Positions 25,788-35,275 are shown, counted from the stretch's first letter. The stretch is 64,000 nucleotides of DNA from UBA11524 sp045132495 (GCA_045132495.1 JBGUSK010000069.1:15277-79276); one strand, 5' to 3'. Made by a program: numbers and translations. The notes: generated by a model not told the origin, from the sequence alone.

Positions 25788-26899
25788 AAGCACTCCTGTT
25801 CGATAGCGCAGGCCACCTCCAGCGTCACAGGGACGTAGGCACGGGCCAGCAAACGCTGCTGGTTCTCGATCGTGCTGACAGCGAAGGCCTCCACATCGGC
25901 CTCCACCGCACCATAGGCAGACATGGGCTTGCGGGGCAGGATGCGCTCCAGCAGGACGGCAAGGGCAGTCAGGCCGTCCTCCGCGCGGAGGATATCGCAC
26001 AGCAGCGCCTCCAGCCTTGCCAGCTTACCGCCTTCGGAATTTGCCTTGTAAAACCGCAGCACCGGCAGGAAATACTGGTAGCAGCTCTCGCCATGGGGCA
26101 CATGATACTTGCCGCCGATGGCGAAGGACAGCGCATGCACCGGGCCGCATCCGGCATTGCCGAAGGCCACGCCGGCGTTGGTCGCCGCGCGGAGAAACTG
26201 GCCATTCAGTGCGCCGCGGCAGGATGGGTCATCCGCCACAGCCGCAAAGCCGGTGAGGATCTCCCGCATAGCTGCTTCGCCGAAAACGTCGGTCATGGGC
26301 GTAGCGAGGGGCGACAGGTAGCTCTCCACCGCGTGGATGAGCGCATCAATGGCACTGCACGCAAAGACATGATAGGGCAGCGTCTCCATCAGCTGAGGGA
26401 TGAGCACCGCATGCACCGGATAGAGCGCATCCCCCACCAGGCCATGCTTGGTGCCGAGTCCCGAGCGGAACACGATGGCGATGTTGGTCACTTCACTGCC
26501 AGTGCCGCAGGTGGTGGGCACGGCGATCAACTGATGTACACGCTGCAAATTCGCCATATCAGGGTAGAGATCGTTCACGTCCTTCGTGCCGTGGGGCGCA
26601 ACAGCGAGCACCTTCGCCATGTCCATGATCGCGCCGCCGCCGATGGCGATGATGCGCTCAACACCGATCTCCGCGTGGATGCGGTCGCGCTCAGCCAAAA
26701 TGGCATTGACCATGTGATCGGTTGGTTCGGAGGTGCCGTACTGCTCGCGGCAGATAACGGGGCACGCCAGCCCGGCAAAGTATTTGCCATAGCGGGCGTT
26801 GGTGAGGATGAGGTCGTGAGCTGTCAGGCGGAACGCCTCGGCAAAGGACGCGAAGTCCGCAAATTCATGGATGGTGGGAACAAGCTGGAGCAGCTTCAT
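25784..26899 (-). CDS. 4hbD: 4-hydroxybutyrate dehydrogenase, iron-dependent
   Basis: This 371-residue group III iron-containing dehydrogenase interconverts succinate semialdehyde and 4-hydroxybutyrate. It follows the Clostridium kluyveri enzyme closely in my memory: MKLLQLVPTIHEF start, REQYGTSEPTDHMVN, IAIGGGAIMDMAKVLAV, PTTCGTGSEVTN, and RKPMSAYG. The metal ligands are Asp and His in SAIDALIHAVESY and the two His in GPVHALSF and YHVPHGES. ATG 26899 follows AGGAG; an upstream in-frame start lacks a site. First gene of the operon to gpsA. It implies succinate/4-aminobutyrate-type fermentation to butyrate. Confidence 0.88.
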   Translation of the reverse strand: MKLLQLVPTIHEFADFASFAEAFRLTAHDLILTNARYGKYFAGLACPVICREQYGTSEPTDHMVNAILAERDRIHAEIGVERIIAIGGGAIMDMAKVLAVAPHGTKDVNDLYPDMANLQRVHQLIAVPTTCGTGSEVTNIAIVFRSGLGTKHGLVGDALYPVHAVLIPQLMETLPYHVFACSAIDALIHAVESYLSPLATPMTDVFGEAAMREILTGFAAVADDPSCRGALNGQFLRAATNAGVAFGNAGCGPVHALSFAIGGKYHVPHGESCYQYFLPVLRFYKANSEGGKLARLEALLCDILRAEDGLTALAVLLERILPRKPMSAYGAVEADVEAFAVSTIENQQRLLARAYVPVTLEVACAIEQECL

Positions 26900-26932
26900 A
26901 TATGCAGTCTCCTTTGCAGAATCATTACCATA

Positions 26933-27018
26933 ATAATAGCACCATTCGGCCCCATTTGGCAACTGCCCGCCGGAAAACACCGGAAAGACTTGCATTCCCC
27001 ATTGCGATATGGTATATT
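26933..27018. promoter_or_regulatory. Divergent promoters for 4hbD operon and lysA
   Basis: Minus strand: TTGCCA (26957-26962), 18 bases, TATTAT (26933-26938) with TG extension. Plus strand: TTGCAT (26990-26995), 17 bases, TATATT (27013-27018) with TGg extension. The two sets are back to back without overlap. Confidence 0.75.
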
Positions 27019-27054
27019 GATCGGGACATTTTTTGTAGAAAAGAGGCCACGACC

Positions 27055-28317
27055 TTGCCGAATTTTTCCCTTTCCGACAGCATTTTCGAGGCGGCAGCGG
27101 ACAAGTTCGCCACGCCCTTTCACCTCTATGACGAAGCCGGTCTGCGCCAGAACGCCCGCGACCTGAACGCGGCCTTTTCCTGGTGCAAGGATTTCAAGGA
27201 GTACTTCGCTGTGAAGGCCCTGCCCAACCCGGCCATCCTGCGCATCCTCAAGGAGGAGGGCTGCGGCGTGGACTGCTCCAGCGAAACCGAGCTGATGCTG
27301 GCCAAGGCCTGCGGCTTCCACGGCGAAGAGATCATGTTCTCCGCCAACGCCATGCCTTACCATGAGTTCACCATGGCCCGCGCGATGGACGCCTTCGTCA
27401 ACCTGGACGACATCACCCACATTGAGGTGCTTGAAAACAACGGCGGCATCCCGGAGACCATCTGCTGCCGCTACAATCCCGGCGGAGACTTCCGCATCGG
27501 CACAGAGATCATGGGCAATCCCGGCGACGCCAAGTACGGCTTCACCTACGCCCAGCTGCAGGAGGGCCTGCGCACTCTGAAGGCGAAGGGCGCAAAGCGA
27601 TTCGGCCTGCACTCCTTCCTGTCCTCCAACAACACCGATACAGCGTACTACCCCACGCTGGCCAAGCTCCTGTTCAAGGCGGGCCGCGATCTGGCGGAGG
27701 AAACCGGTTTGACGCTGGCCTTCATCAACCTGTCTGGCGGCGTGGGCATCCCCTACCGCCCCGATGCGCAGAAAACGGACATCTTCGCCGTGGGCGAGGG
27801 CGTTCGCAAGGCGTACGAGGAGGTCTTCCCCGAGGGCGGCGTGGCCATCAAGACCGAGCTGGGCCGCTGGATGACCGGCCCCATTGGCTGGCTCGTCACC
27901 CGCGCCATCCACAAGAAGGACACCTACAAGCACTACATCGGCGTGGACGCCTGCTGCGCCAACCTCATGCGCCCCGCCATGTACGGCGCGTACCACCACA
28001 TCACCGTTTGCGGCAAGGAGAACCTGCCCCACGACCACCTCTACGACGTGGTGGGCTGCCTGTGCGAGAACAACGACAAGTTCGCCATCGACCGCATGCT
28101 GCCCGAGATCGTGAACGGCGACCTGATCGTCATCCACGACAGCGGCGCGCATGGACATGCCATGGGCTACAACTACAATGGCCGCCTGCGCTCAGCGGAG
28201 GTGCTGCACCAGGCAGACGGCAGCTTCCGGCTTATCCGCCGCGCTGAGACCGCGCAGGACTACTTCGCTACGCTGGATATCGACGCTGGCGCGAATGACC
28301 TTGGGCTGAGCAAGTAA
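27055..28317 (+). CDS. lysA: Diaminopimelate decarboxylase-type PLP enzyme
   Basis: This fold-III PLP decarboxylase converts meso-diaminopimelate to lysine, or is a close relative. The PLP lysine is in EYFAVKALPNPAIL near residue 50, CGVDCSSETELMLA and INLSGGVGIPYRP are cofactor-pocket blocks, and ELGRWMTGP and VGCLCENNDKFA complete the active site. I start it at the TTG at 27055 (420 residues): GAGG lies 8 bases upstream, the promoter ends at 27018, and there is no nearby in-frame ATG. The carboxynorspermidine decarboxylase branch is a less likely alternative. Confidence 0.85.
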   Translation: MPNFSLSDSIFEAAADKFATPFHLYDEAGLRQNARDLNAAFSWCKDFKEYFAVKALPNPAILRILKEEGCGVDCSSETELMLAKACGFHGEEIMFSANAMPYHEFTMARAMDAFVNLDDITHIEVLENNGGIPETICCRYNPGGDFRIGTEIMGNPGDAKYGFTYAQLQEGLRTLKAKGAKRFGLHSFLSSNNTDTAYYPTLAKLLFKAGRDLAEETGLTLAFINLSGGVGIPYRPDAQKTDIFAVGEGVRKAYEEVFPEGGVAIKTELGRWMTGPIGWLVTRAIHKKDTYKHYIGVDACCANLMRPAMYGAYHHITVCGKENLPHDHLYDVVGCLCENNDKFAIDRMLPEIVNGDLIVIHDSGAHGHAMGYNYNGRLRSAEVLHQADGSFRLIRRAETAQDYFATLDIDAGANDLGLSK

Positions 28318-28325
28318 CACACAGG

Positions 28326-28357
28326 AACGTCCGGTTACAGCGCCGGACGTTTTTTTC
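28326..28357 (+). terminator. Terminator after lysA
   Basis: A 7-bp CGTCCGG/CCGGACG stem (28328-28334 with 28343-28349), 8-base loop, is followed by seven T. Confidence 0.9.
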
Positions 28358-28366
28358 ATAAAACGC

Positions 28367-28395
28367 TTGACAGTTCGGTTTTTCCATGCTATGAT
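28367..28395 (+). promoter_or_regulatory. Promoter of leader peptide-methyltransferase transcript
   Basis: Perfect TTGACA (28367-28372), 17 bases, TATGAT (28390-28395). Confidence 0.85.
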
Positions 28396-28425
28396 GGCTC
28401 CATTCTTTTCAAAGGAGGTACCCTT

Positions 28426-28527
28426 ATGAAGGCTTACGCTTTTGCCGCTAACTATAACGTGCAGCGTGCTGTCGTCGTCAATTGGCGATGTGGCAGGCTT
28501 TCATTGCGGTACCCTTCTTTGGGTTGA
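28426..28527 (+). CDS. Candidate 33-residue leader peptide
   Basis: ATG at 28426 stands 7 bases after an excellent AAAGGAGG (28411-28418), itself just after the promoter. The peptide begins MKAYAFAANYNVQRAVVV, continues NWRCGRLSLRYPSLG and stops at TGA 28525. It is rich in Arg near its end. A terminator-like hairpin lies 26 bases after the stop, and the next gene is a methyltransferase. This order is the layout of ribosome-controlled attenuators. Whether it is translated is inferred from the ribosome site only. Confidence 0.55.
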   Translation: MKAYAFAANYNVQRAVVVNWRCGRLSLRYPSLG

Positions 28528-28601
28528 CCTCCGCAGCAGCGCGGAGCAGAAGCAGTGCAGGCTTGCCCTTTCCGGCATCGGCCTGCACTGTTTTTATTTT
28601 T
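28528..28601 (+). promoter_or_regulatory. Attenuator: hairpins and intrinsic terminator in the leader
   Basis: A CTCCGC/GCGGAG hairpin (about 28529-28546) is followed by a 10-bp CAGTGCAGGC/GCCTGCACTG stem (28553-28562 with 28581-28590) and TTTTTATTTTT. The terminator lies between the promoter and the methyltransferase, with no other promoter visible, so transcription must read through it. Confidence 0.7.
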
Positions 28602-28621
28602 CATTGAAGGAGGACACGACC

Positions 28622-29425
28622 ATGAGCGAGAACCTGAATCCCACCCCGTACCTGCAAGCCTACTACGAGACCCACGACGAAGATGGCCGCCTGCTCAGCC
28701 GCACCGGACAGATCGAGTTCCTGACCACCATGCGCTACATCGAGAAATACCTGAAGCCCGGCATGCGCATCCTGGAGATCGGCGCGGCCACGGGACGCTA
28801 CAGCCACACCCTGGCCCGCATGGGCTACCGGGTGGACGCACTCGAGCTGCTGGATCATAACATCTCTATTTTCCGTAAGAACACCCAGCCCGGCGAGAAC
28901 ATCACCATCACTCAGGGCAATGCCATCGACTTGTCCGCCTTCCCGTCGGACGTCTACGACATGACGCTGCTGCTGGGCCCCATGTACCACCTTTTCAGCA
29001 CGGAGGAGCAGCATCAGGCCCTCTCCGAAGCTCTTCGGGTGACCAAGCCCGACGGACTGCTCTTCACCGCCTACTGCAACAACGAAGCCACCATCTACAA
29101 TTTCTGCTTCATGCGGGGCTACTTGTTTTATCCCCACTTCTTCCCGCTGATCGACAAGGAGACCTTCAAGTGCACCTCCAACCCGGAGGATCGCTTCGTG
29201 CTGCACCGTCCGGAGGAGATCAACGCGCTGATGGCGGATCTTCCCGCCGAGCGTCTGCACTTCATCGGCACCGATATGATGACCCATTACATCACGAACG
29301 CCATTGAGGATATGAGCGAGGAGATGTACCAGTACTACCTCCAGTACCATTTCCTGATCTGCGAGCGGCCGGATATGACCGGCATCACCAACCACTACCT
29401 GGATATTTCGATGAAACGGGCGTAA
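28622..29425 (+). CDS. Class I SAM-dependent methyltransferase behind an attenuator
   Basis: This 267-residue methyltransferase has SAM motif I ILEIGAATGRYSHTLARMG near residues 49-67, the acidic ALELLDHNI, and the motif IV-like DMTLLLGPMYHLFS near 111-124. The C-terminal half (FCFMRGYLFYPHFFPLI, TDMMTHYITNAIE) is of the ubiE/small-molecule type rather than an rRNA m6A type. AAGGAGG precedes its ATG. Because the gene sits behind a leader peptide and terminator, induction by stalled ribosomes (as for drug-resistance methyltransferases) is possible. The substrate is unknown. Confidence 0.85.
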   Translation: MSENLNPTPYLQAYYETHDEDGRLLSRTGQIEFLTTMRYIEKYLKPGMRILEIGAATGRYSHTLARMGYRVDALELLDHNISIFRKNTQPGENITITQGNAIDLSAFPSDVYDMTLLLGPMYHLFSTEEQHQALSEALRVTKPDGLLFTAYCNNEATIYNFCFMRGYLFYPHFFPLIDKETFKCTSNPEDRFVLHRPEEINALMADLPAERLHFIGTDMMTHYITNAIEDMSEEMYQYYLQYHFLICERPDMTGITNHYLDISMKRA

Positions 29426-29439
29426 ATGCGCCGTTCCCT

Positions 29440-29468
29440 TTGACGGCACGGCTCCCCTGTGATATGAT
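29440..29468 (+). promoter_or_regulatory. Promoter of the RluA-type gene
   Basis: TTGACG (29440-29445), 17 bases, TATGAT (29463-29468) with TGa extension. Confidence 0.8.
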
Positions 29469-29496
29469 GAAGGCATCCCCTTCCCTGGAGGTTGTT

Positions 29497-30294
29497 ATGC
29501 AGTTTCTCTACCATGACCGCAACCTTGCCGTCGTCCTCAAGCCCGTCGGGTTGGACTCGGAATCCGCCGTGCCTGCCGCCATTACCGCTGAACTTGGCGG
29601 TGAGTGCTATACCGTGCACCGCCTCGACCTGAACGTGGGCGGCGTGATGGTCTATGCCCGCACGAAATCCGCCGCCGCGGCGCTCTCCCGCGCCATTCAG
29701 GAGGGCACGATGGTGAAGGAATACGTCGCGCTCGTCCACGGTACGCCGGAGGAGGAAGGCGACTGGACCGACCTGCTGCTCAAGGATGCGCGGAAGAACA
29801 AGGTTTTCGTGGTGGACAGGCCCCGCAAGGGCGTGAAGGAGGCCCGGCTGACCTACCAGCGACTGACCAATAGCGACCCGGCCCTGGTGCGCATCCGCCT
29901 GTACACGGGCCGCAGCCATCAAATCCGCGTGCAGTTTGCCAGCCGCAAGCACCCCCTGGTGGGCGACCACAAATACGGCGCACGCGACACCCACGCCGCG
30001 CCCCTGCTGTACTCCTGCTGCCTGACCTTCCCGTGGAAGGGCAAGGAGCTGCGATTTGAGCATCTGCCCGCCTGGGCGGACGCAGCCCGGCTTGACCGCA
30101 TCGCCGCAATGGAGGCCGCCTTTGACCGCCACACAGCCGAGGATATGCCCGTCCTCACCGCCTATCTGGACGGCGAATGGCGGGCCGACTACGAGGCCGA
30201 CGAGCAAGGACTCATCCCCAAATGCATGAAGCGCGGCGTGCTCAGCCAGGACGGGCTGTACAACCTTGTGACCGACTGGGAGGCTAAACAATGA
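29497..30294 (+). CDS. RluA-family pseudouridine synthase
   Basis: This 265-residue enzyme makes pseudouridine in rRNA or tRNA. The catalytic Asp is in VHRLDLNVGGVMVYA near residue 49; YTGRSHQIRVQFASRKHPLVGD is the second signature (quoted in part: GRSHQIRVQ near 146-154). No S4 domain is present, so it is a short RluA-type form like RluC/TruC relatives. The ATG at 29497 follows TGGAGG by 5 bases and lies after the promoter. Earlier in-frame starts overlap the promoter and are rejected. The GNAT gene overlaps its stop by 4 bases. Confidence 0.88.
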   Translation: MQFLYHDRNLAVVLKPVGLDSESAVPAAITAELGGECYTVHRLDLNVGGVMVYARTKSAAAALSRAIQEGTMVKEYVALVHGTPEEEGDWTDLLLKDARKNKVFVVDRPRKGVKEARLTYQRLTNSDPALVRIRLYTGRSHQIRVQFASRKHPLVGDHKYGARDTHAAPLLYSCCLTFPWKGKELRFEHLPAWADAARLDRIAAMEAAFDRHTAEDMPVLTAYLDGEWRADYEADEQGLIPKCMKRGVLSQDGLYNLVTDWEAKQ

Positions 30295-30731
30295 ACATTC
30301 GCCCCATGAACATTGCCGATTACGACCAGCTCCATTCCCTGTGGCTGTCGACCCCCGGCATGGGCCTCAACGTCCTGGATGACAGCCGCGAGGGCATCGC
30401 CAAATTCATCACCCGCAACCCGCGTACCAACTTTGTTGCTGAGCAGAACGGTCACCTTATCGGCGCGATCATGTGCAGCCACGACGGGCGGCGGGGCTAC
30501 ATCTACCACACCTGTGTCCGAGCAGACAGGCAGGGTGAGGGCATTGGCCGTGCACTGGTGGAAGCCGCGCTGGATGCGCTGAAGGCCGAAGGCATCCACA
30601 AGGTGGCGCTGGTCGTCTTTGACCGGAACGCGAAGGGCAACGCCTTCTGGGAGAAGATGGGCTTCACCACCCGGGAGGATCTTGTTTATCGCAACCGCAG
30701 TCTGGCAGAACTCGTCCGCATTGATACCTGA
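30291..30731 (+). CDS. GNAT family N-acetyltransferase
   Basis: This 146-residue GNAT enzyme has the acetyl-CoA loop VRADRQGEGIGRALVEAALD near residues 77-96 and the closing ALVVFDRNAKGNAFWEKMGF near 107-126, typical of RimI/YpeA-like small acetyltransferases. The start overlaps the RluA-type gene's stop (ATGA), so the two are translated together. The target may be a protein N-terminus, an antibiotic or a small amine; the sequence does not decide. Confidence 0.85.
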   Translation: MNIRPMNIADYDQLHSLWLSTPGMGLNVLDDSREGIAKFITRNPRTNFVAEQNGHLIGAIMCSHDGRRGYIYHTCVRADRQGEGIGRALVEAALDALKAEGIHKVALVVFDRNAKGNAFWEKMGFTTREDLVYRNRSLAELVRIDT

Positions 30732-30747
30732 ACGGCGCAGAAAGCAG

Positions 30748-30776
30748 TTGCCCTTTTGCCAAATATGTGATATGAT
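30748..30776 (+). promoter_or_regulatory. Promoter of asnS
   Basis: TTGCCC (30748-30753), 17 bases, TATGAT (30771-30776) with TGa extension. The 60-base leader shows no T-box. Confidence 0.75.
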
Positions 30777-30836
30777 ATAAGTCAGTCATTTCATGGCCTG
30801 ACGGGTTTCCCCGGGGCTATATGGAGGTATATACCC

Positions 30837-32222
<1,386 letters not shown>

Positions 32223-32233
32223 GTAGCATACAT

Positions 32234-32270
32234 CGCACACATGATAATTGAATCGTGTGTGCGTTTTTTT
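32234..32270 (+). terminator. Terminator after asnS
   Basis: A 12-bp stem with one wobble (32234-32245 with 32252-32263) is followed by seven T. Confidence 0.92.
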
Positions 32271-32287
32271 CTTCCATGGAGGTTTTC

Positions 32288-32890
32288 ATGCAAGACAAGC
32301 TTCCCCTTTGGCGACAGATCGTCAAAGCCGTCCTCGCGACACTGCTGACCATCGTGCTGCTGGCGGCGTTCTACCTGGCAGTCATCATGGGCAATCCGCA
32401 GGAGGAGGAGTCCTCCGCCATCACCCCGAAGATGGATCAGCCGCTGCTGAATGCCATGTCCTCGCCCATCATGATCACCCAGCAGAGCCAGCTGGGCGCG
32501 CTGCTGGAGGCATTCCCCGCGCCGGTCATGGCCGCAATGAACACGCCTGCAATGGCCTTCCAGCAAGGCCTGTGCGAGGACGTTCCCTATGAAGGCGGGC
32601 TGGGCCGGAAGGTCACGCTCACCTACCGCACGGCGGAGGGCGCGGCCGTCACCGTGGTGAGCCTCTACCCCGCCCGGGCGCTTGAGCTGGTTCCGAAGGC
32701 CGATTACACCATTTCCGGCACAACGGGGCTGCCGCTGGCCGGTCTGCGCTCCGTGCGGATGGAGAATGCCGCGTCCGTCCGCATGCATGCCCAGGGAACC
32801 GACGCGATCTATGTGGTCACGCTGCCCGTGTTGTCCGCCAGTGCGCTGCGCACGCTGACCTCGACCCTCCAGCTATACCAAGGAGATTGA
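32288..32890 (+). CDS. Membrane-anchored protein of unknown function
   Basis: This 200-residue protein has one N-terminal membrane helix near residues 10-30 (VKAVLATLLTIVLLAAFYLAV) and a mostly outside domain. The start at 32288 follows GGAGG; the asnS terminator ends 18 bases before, so expression needs read-through or a weak promoter here. The outer domain (QEEESSAITPKMDQPLLNAM onward) has no motif I recognise. It is one base ahead of the kinase-like gene, so the two are cotranscribed. Confidence 0.65.
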   Translation: MQDKLPLWRQIVKAVLATLLTIVLLAAFYLAVIMGNPQEEESSAITPKMDQPLLNAMSSPIMITQQSQLGALLEAFPAPVMAAMNTPAMAFQQGLCEDVPYEGGLGRKVTLTYRTAEGAAVTVVSLYPARALELVPKADYTISGTTGLPLAGLRSVRMENAASVRMHAQGTDAIYVVTLPVLSASALRTLTSTLQLYQGD

Positions 32891-32891
32891 T

Positions 32892-33914
32892 ATGGATTTT
32901 GTCACCTGTTTGCGGGAGCAGCTGAGCCTGCACCCCGCCATGCAGCCGCAGGACGTCCTCAAGCTGTGCTACCAGGCCGCCCGGGGCGCAGAGCATCTGC
33001 TGGCGGACACGGCCCGCGCCCGCGCTTATTTCAATCAGGAATACGCCGCCACCCGGGTGGATGCTTCGACGCCCCTGTTCGAGCCCATTTCCGAGAATAT
33101 CGCCCGGGTCAACATCGCCGCATGGAAGGCAAGCGACCTCCCGGCGGATTGGCTCTTCCGCATGTTTGTGCACACGGCGAACGTCCCCATGGGCGGCGCG
33201 GAACTGCTGGCGCAATACGTCGATCAGGCCGCGGCCATCGTCAGCGACATGCCCGGTTGGAATGACGCCCTCACCCAGTGGCAGGAGGCCGGCATGCCCG
33301 CTGTTCACCACTCGGAGGCCTACCGTGCCGCCGAGCGCCCCGCCTACCGCATCGTGAACGGGTATTTCCGGTGCATCCTGCCCTTGCTGGAGAGGCTGAC
33401 CCAATCAGAAATGCGCGTGATCGCCATTGACGGCCGTGCCGCCTCGGGCAAGACCACCAAAGCAGCGCTGCTCAGCGCGGTTTTGGATGCGCCCATCGTT
33501 CACATGGATGATTTCTTCCTGCCCCCTGCCCTGCGCACCCCCGAGCGCCTCGCGCAACCTGGCGGGAACGTGCATTACGAGCGCTTCGCCGAGGAAGTAT
33601 TGCCCGGTCTGCGCACCGGCGAGGCTTTCGCCTACCGCGTATTTGACTGCGGCCAGATGGACTATAACGGTGTGCGGGAGATTCCTGCCGCGCCCATCCG
33701 CATCGTGGAGGGCAGCTACGCTCATCACCCGGCGCTGGGCGATTACGCCGACCTGCGAGTCTTCACCAGCGTGGCGGAGGACGAGCAGATGGCCCGCATT
33801 CTCCGCCGCAACGGCGAGAAGATGGCCGAAATGTTCCGTACGCGGTGGATCCCGATGGAAGAGGCCTACTTCTCCCACTTTGGCATCCGCGAGAAGGCGG
33901 AGCTGACCCTGTAA
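32892..33914 (+). CDS. Uridine-kinase-like P-loop protein with N-terminal helical domain
   Basis: The 340-residue protein has two parts. Residues about 175-340 are a P-loop kinase of the uridine/pantothenate kinase type: Walker A IDGRAASGKTTKAALL, HMDDFFLPPALRTPER, NVHYERFAEEVLPGL, and the lid-like ARILRRNGEKMAEMF. Residues 1-170 are a helical domain with LCYQAARGAEHLL and EPISENIARVNIAAWK that I cannot name. The kinase part probably phosphorylates a nucleoside or small alcohol; the N-terminal part may give specificity. Confidence 0.75.
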   Translation: MDFVTCLREQLSLHPAMQPQDVLKLCYQAARGAEHLLADTARARAYFNQEYAATRVDASTPLFEPISENIARVNIAAWKASDLPADWLFRMFVHTANVPMGGAELLAQYVDQAAAIVSDMPGWNDALTQWQEAGMPAVHHSEAYRAAERPAYRIVNGYFRCILPLLERLTQSEMRVIAIDGRAASGKTTKAALLSAVLDAPIVHMDDFFLPPALRTPERLAQPGGNVHYERFAEEVLPGLRTGEAFAYRVFDCGQMDYNGVREIPAAPIRIVEGSYAHHPALGDYADLRVFTSVAEDEQMARILRRNGEKMAEMFRTRWIPMEEAYFSHFGIREKAELTL

Positions 33915-33936
33915 AGAAGGCACCTTTGCATCAAAA

Positions 33937-33966
33937 CGCCATCGCAGCTTGTACCCTGCGATGGCG
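33937..33966 (-). terminator. Terminator between the kinase-like gene and the MerR-like gene
   Basis: A perfect 11-bp stem with an 8-base loop (33937-33947 with 33956-33966) is followed on the minus strand by TTTT; it may work for both converging genes. Confidence 0.85.
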
Positions 33967-33972
33967 GCGCAA

Positions 33973-34413
33973 TTATGCTTTTTCGTAATAGCGGTCAAGC
34001 AGCTGCTGCACTGCGTCCTCCGGGCCAGTCAGAATCACCCGTGCATGGGTGCCATTGAAGCTGAACCCAAAACGGATGCAGTCCGACCACTCCCGGTTGA
34101 TCGCATCACAGAAAAACTCCGACATGGCGTTGGCTTCGTCCAATGTAGCGCGATTGTCGATCACGGTGCACATTTCATTCCCCTGCTTATTGTCGTCGGC
34201 AAGAAAATCATAAATCAGCGCGTTACGCTTCGCCCGGATGGCCGGGGCGACGTTGGGATTGGCAAAGAAATCCCCCAGGGCTTCCGTTGAAAAGTGCCAC
34301 ACGCCGTTGATCATTTCTCCCTCGATGAAGCCCATTTTCATGTAGTTGCGGATCGTGCGGCTGCTCAAACCGCTCATGAGGGCAACGTGATTGATGGTGT
34401 ACATTTCCTGCAT
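33973..34413 (-). CDS. MerR-like HTH transcriptional regulator
   Basis: From the ATG at 34413 (146 residues; AAAGGACGG upstream) the N-terminus is a winged HTH of MerR type: YTINHVALMSGLSSRTIRNYMKMG near residues 5-28, followed by GEMINGVWHFSTEAL. The C-terminal part (FCDAINREWSDCIRFGFSFNG, ARVILTGPEDAVQQLL) is not a known metal- or drug-binding domain to me and may sense a small ligand. A longer frame upstream has no ribosome site and crosses a hairpin cluster, so I reject it. It is divergent from the HTH-desulfoferrodoxin gene. Confidence 0.72.
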   Translation of the reverse strand: MQEMYTINHVALMSGLSSRTIRNYMKMGFIEGEMINGVWHFSTEALGDFFANPNVAPAIRAKRNALIYDFLADDNKQGNEMCTVIDNRATLDEANAMSEFFCDAINREWSDCIRFGFSFNGTHARVILTGPEDAVQQLLDRYYEKA

Positions 34414-34451
34414 GGTGTTCCGTCCTTTCTCTTGATTGACCGGTCGCTGAG

Positions 34452-34530
34452 GTCGGCCACGCAGGGGCCGACTATCTACAGTGAATGCTCGCATTCGCCG
34501 AGCGTAGCCAGCACCGGACTTCACGTCCGG
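34452..34530. repeat. Three successive hairpins between divergent regulators
   Basis: GTCGGCC/GGCCGAC (34452-34458, 34466-34472), GAATG/CATTC (34483-34496) and CCGGAC/GTCCGG (34514-34519, 34525-34530) follow each other with short spacers. They do not resemble operators of the adjacent HTH genes and look like a dispersed hairpin element. Confidence 0.5.
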
Positions 34531-34615
34531 GGATGGCCGCAATGATATGATACCATGCCGGATGTTGTGTTTCAATTTGAACCTTCGCGACTTTTTCAAC
34601 TCTACGCTCCGTCGG

Positions 34616-34644
34616 TTGACGGCGCGCCTCCGCCATGCTATCCT
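34616..34644 (+). promoter_or_regulatory. Promoter of the HTH-desulfoferrodoxin gene
   Basis: TTGACG (34616-34621), 17 bases, TATCCT (34639-34644), 20 bases before the start. Confidence 0.65.
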
Positions 34645-34664
34645 GCCATCAGGAGGTGACCCCC

Positions 34665-35270
34665 ATGCAGCAAGTCGCACAGCTCATCCGCCTATGCCGG
34701 AAGGAGCTTGGTCTCACCCAGCAGGCTCTGGCAGAGCGCATCCATGTCAGCGCAAAGGCCGTTTCCAAATGGGAATGCGCCGCCGGAATGCCCGATGCAT
34801 CCATCGTGCCGGCCCTGTCCGAGGCGCTGGGACTGAGCGCCAACACGCTGTTGGGTGGACGGGTCAATCCGAATCCCCCTGACGGAGGCAATATGAAGCG
34901 CATCATGTTTTATCAGTGCCCGGACTGCGGCAACATTCTGACCGCCACCGGCAAGGCGGAGCTCTCCTGCTGCGGACGGCGGCTGTCCCCCATGACCGTC
35001 TCCCCGGCGGACGACATGCACCGCATGACCATCACCGATATGGAAACCGAGAAGCTCCTCACCTGGACGCACCCGATGGAAAAAGCCCATCACCTGACCT
35101 TCCTTGCAGCAGTTGGATATGACTGCATGCACATTATCCGTCTGTACCCCGAGGACGCCCAGGAGCACCGCCTGCCCCGCATCCCGTGGGCCAGGTACTA
35201 CTGCGGCTGCGCAAAGCAGCCCGGCATCCTCTTTGAAAGCGCGCTACAAAACAGACCACAAACGAGGTGA
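34665..35270 (+). CDS. HTH regulator fused to a desulfoferrodoxin-like domain
   Basis: The start at 34665 follows AGGAGG by 7 bases (201 residues). Residues 1-60 are a Cro/C1-type HTH (LIRLCRKELGLTQQALAERI, VSAKAVSKWE). Residues about 80-110 form a desulforedoxin-like iron site (FYQCPDCGNIL then LSCCGRR). The rest resembles the superoxide-reductase domain: THPMEKAHHLTFLA holds the HPM-x3-H ligands. The usual YCNxHG end is replaced by RYYCGCAKQPG, so one His ligand is missing. It may be an iron- or redox-sensing repressor rather than an enzyme. It is followed directly by a leader ORF. Confidence 0.8.
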   Translation: MQQVAQLIRLCRKELGLTQQALAERIHVSAKAVSKWECAAGMPDASIVPALSEALGLSANTLLGGRVNPNPPDGGNMKRIMFYQCPDCGNILTATGKAELSCCGRRLSPMTVSPADDMHRMTITDMETEKLLTWTHPMEKAHHLTFLAAVGYDCMHIIRLYPEDAQEHRLPRIPWARYYCGCAKQPGILFESALQNRPQTR

Positions 35271-35275
35271 TCACC

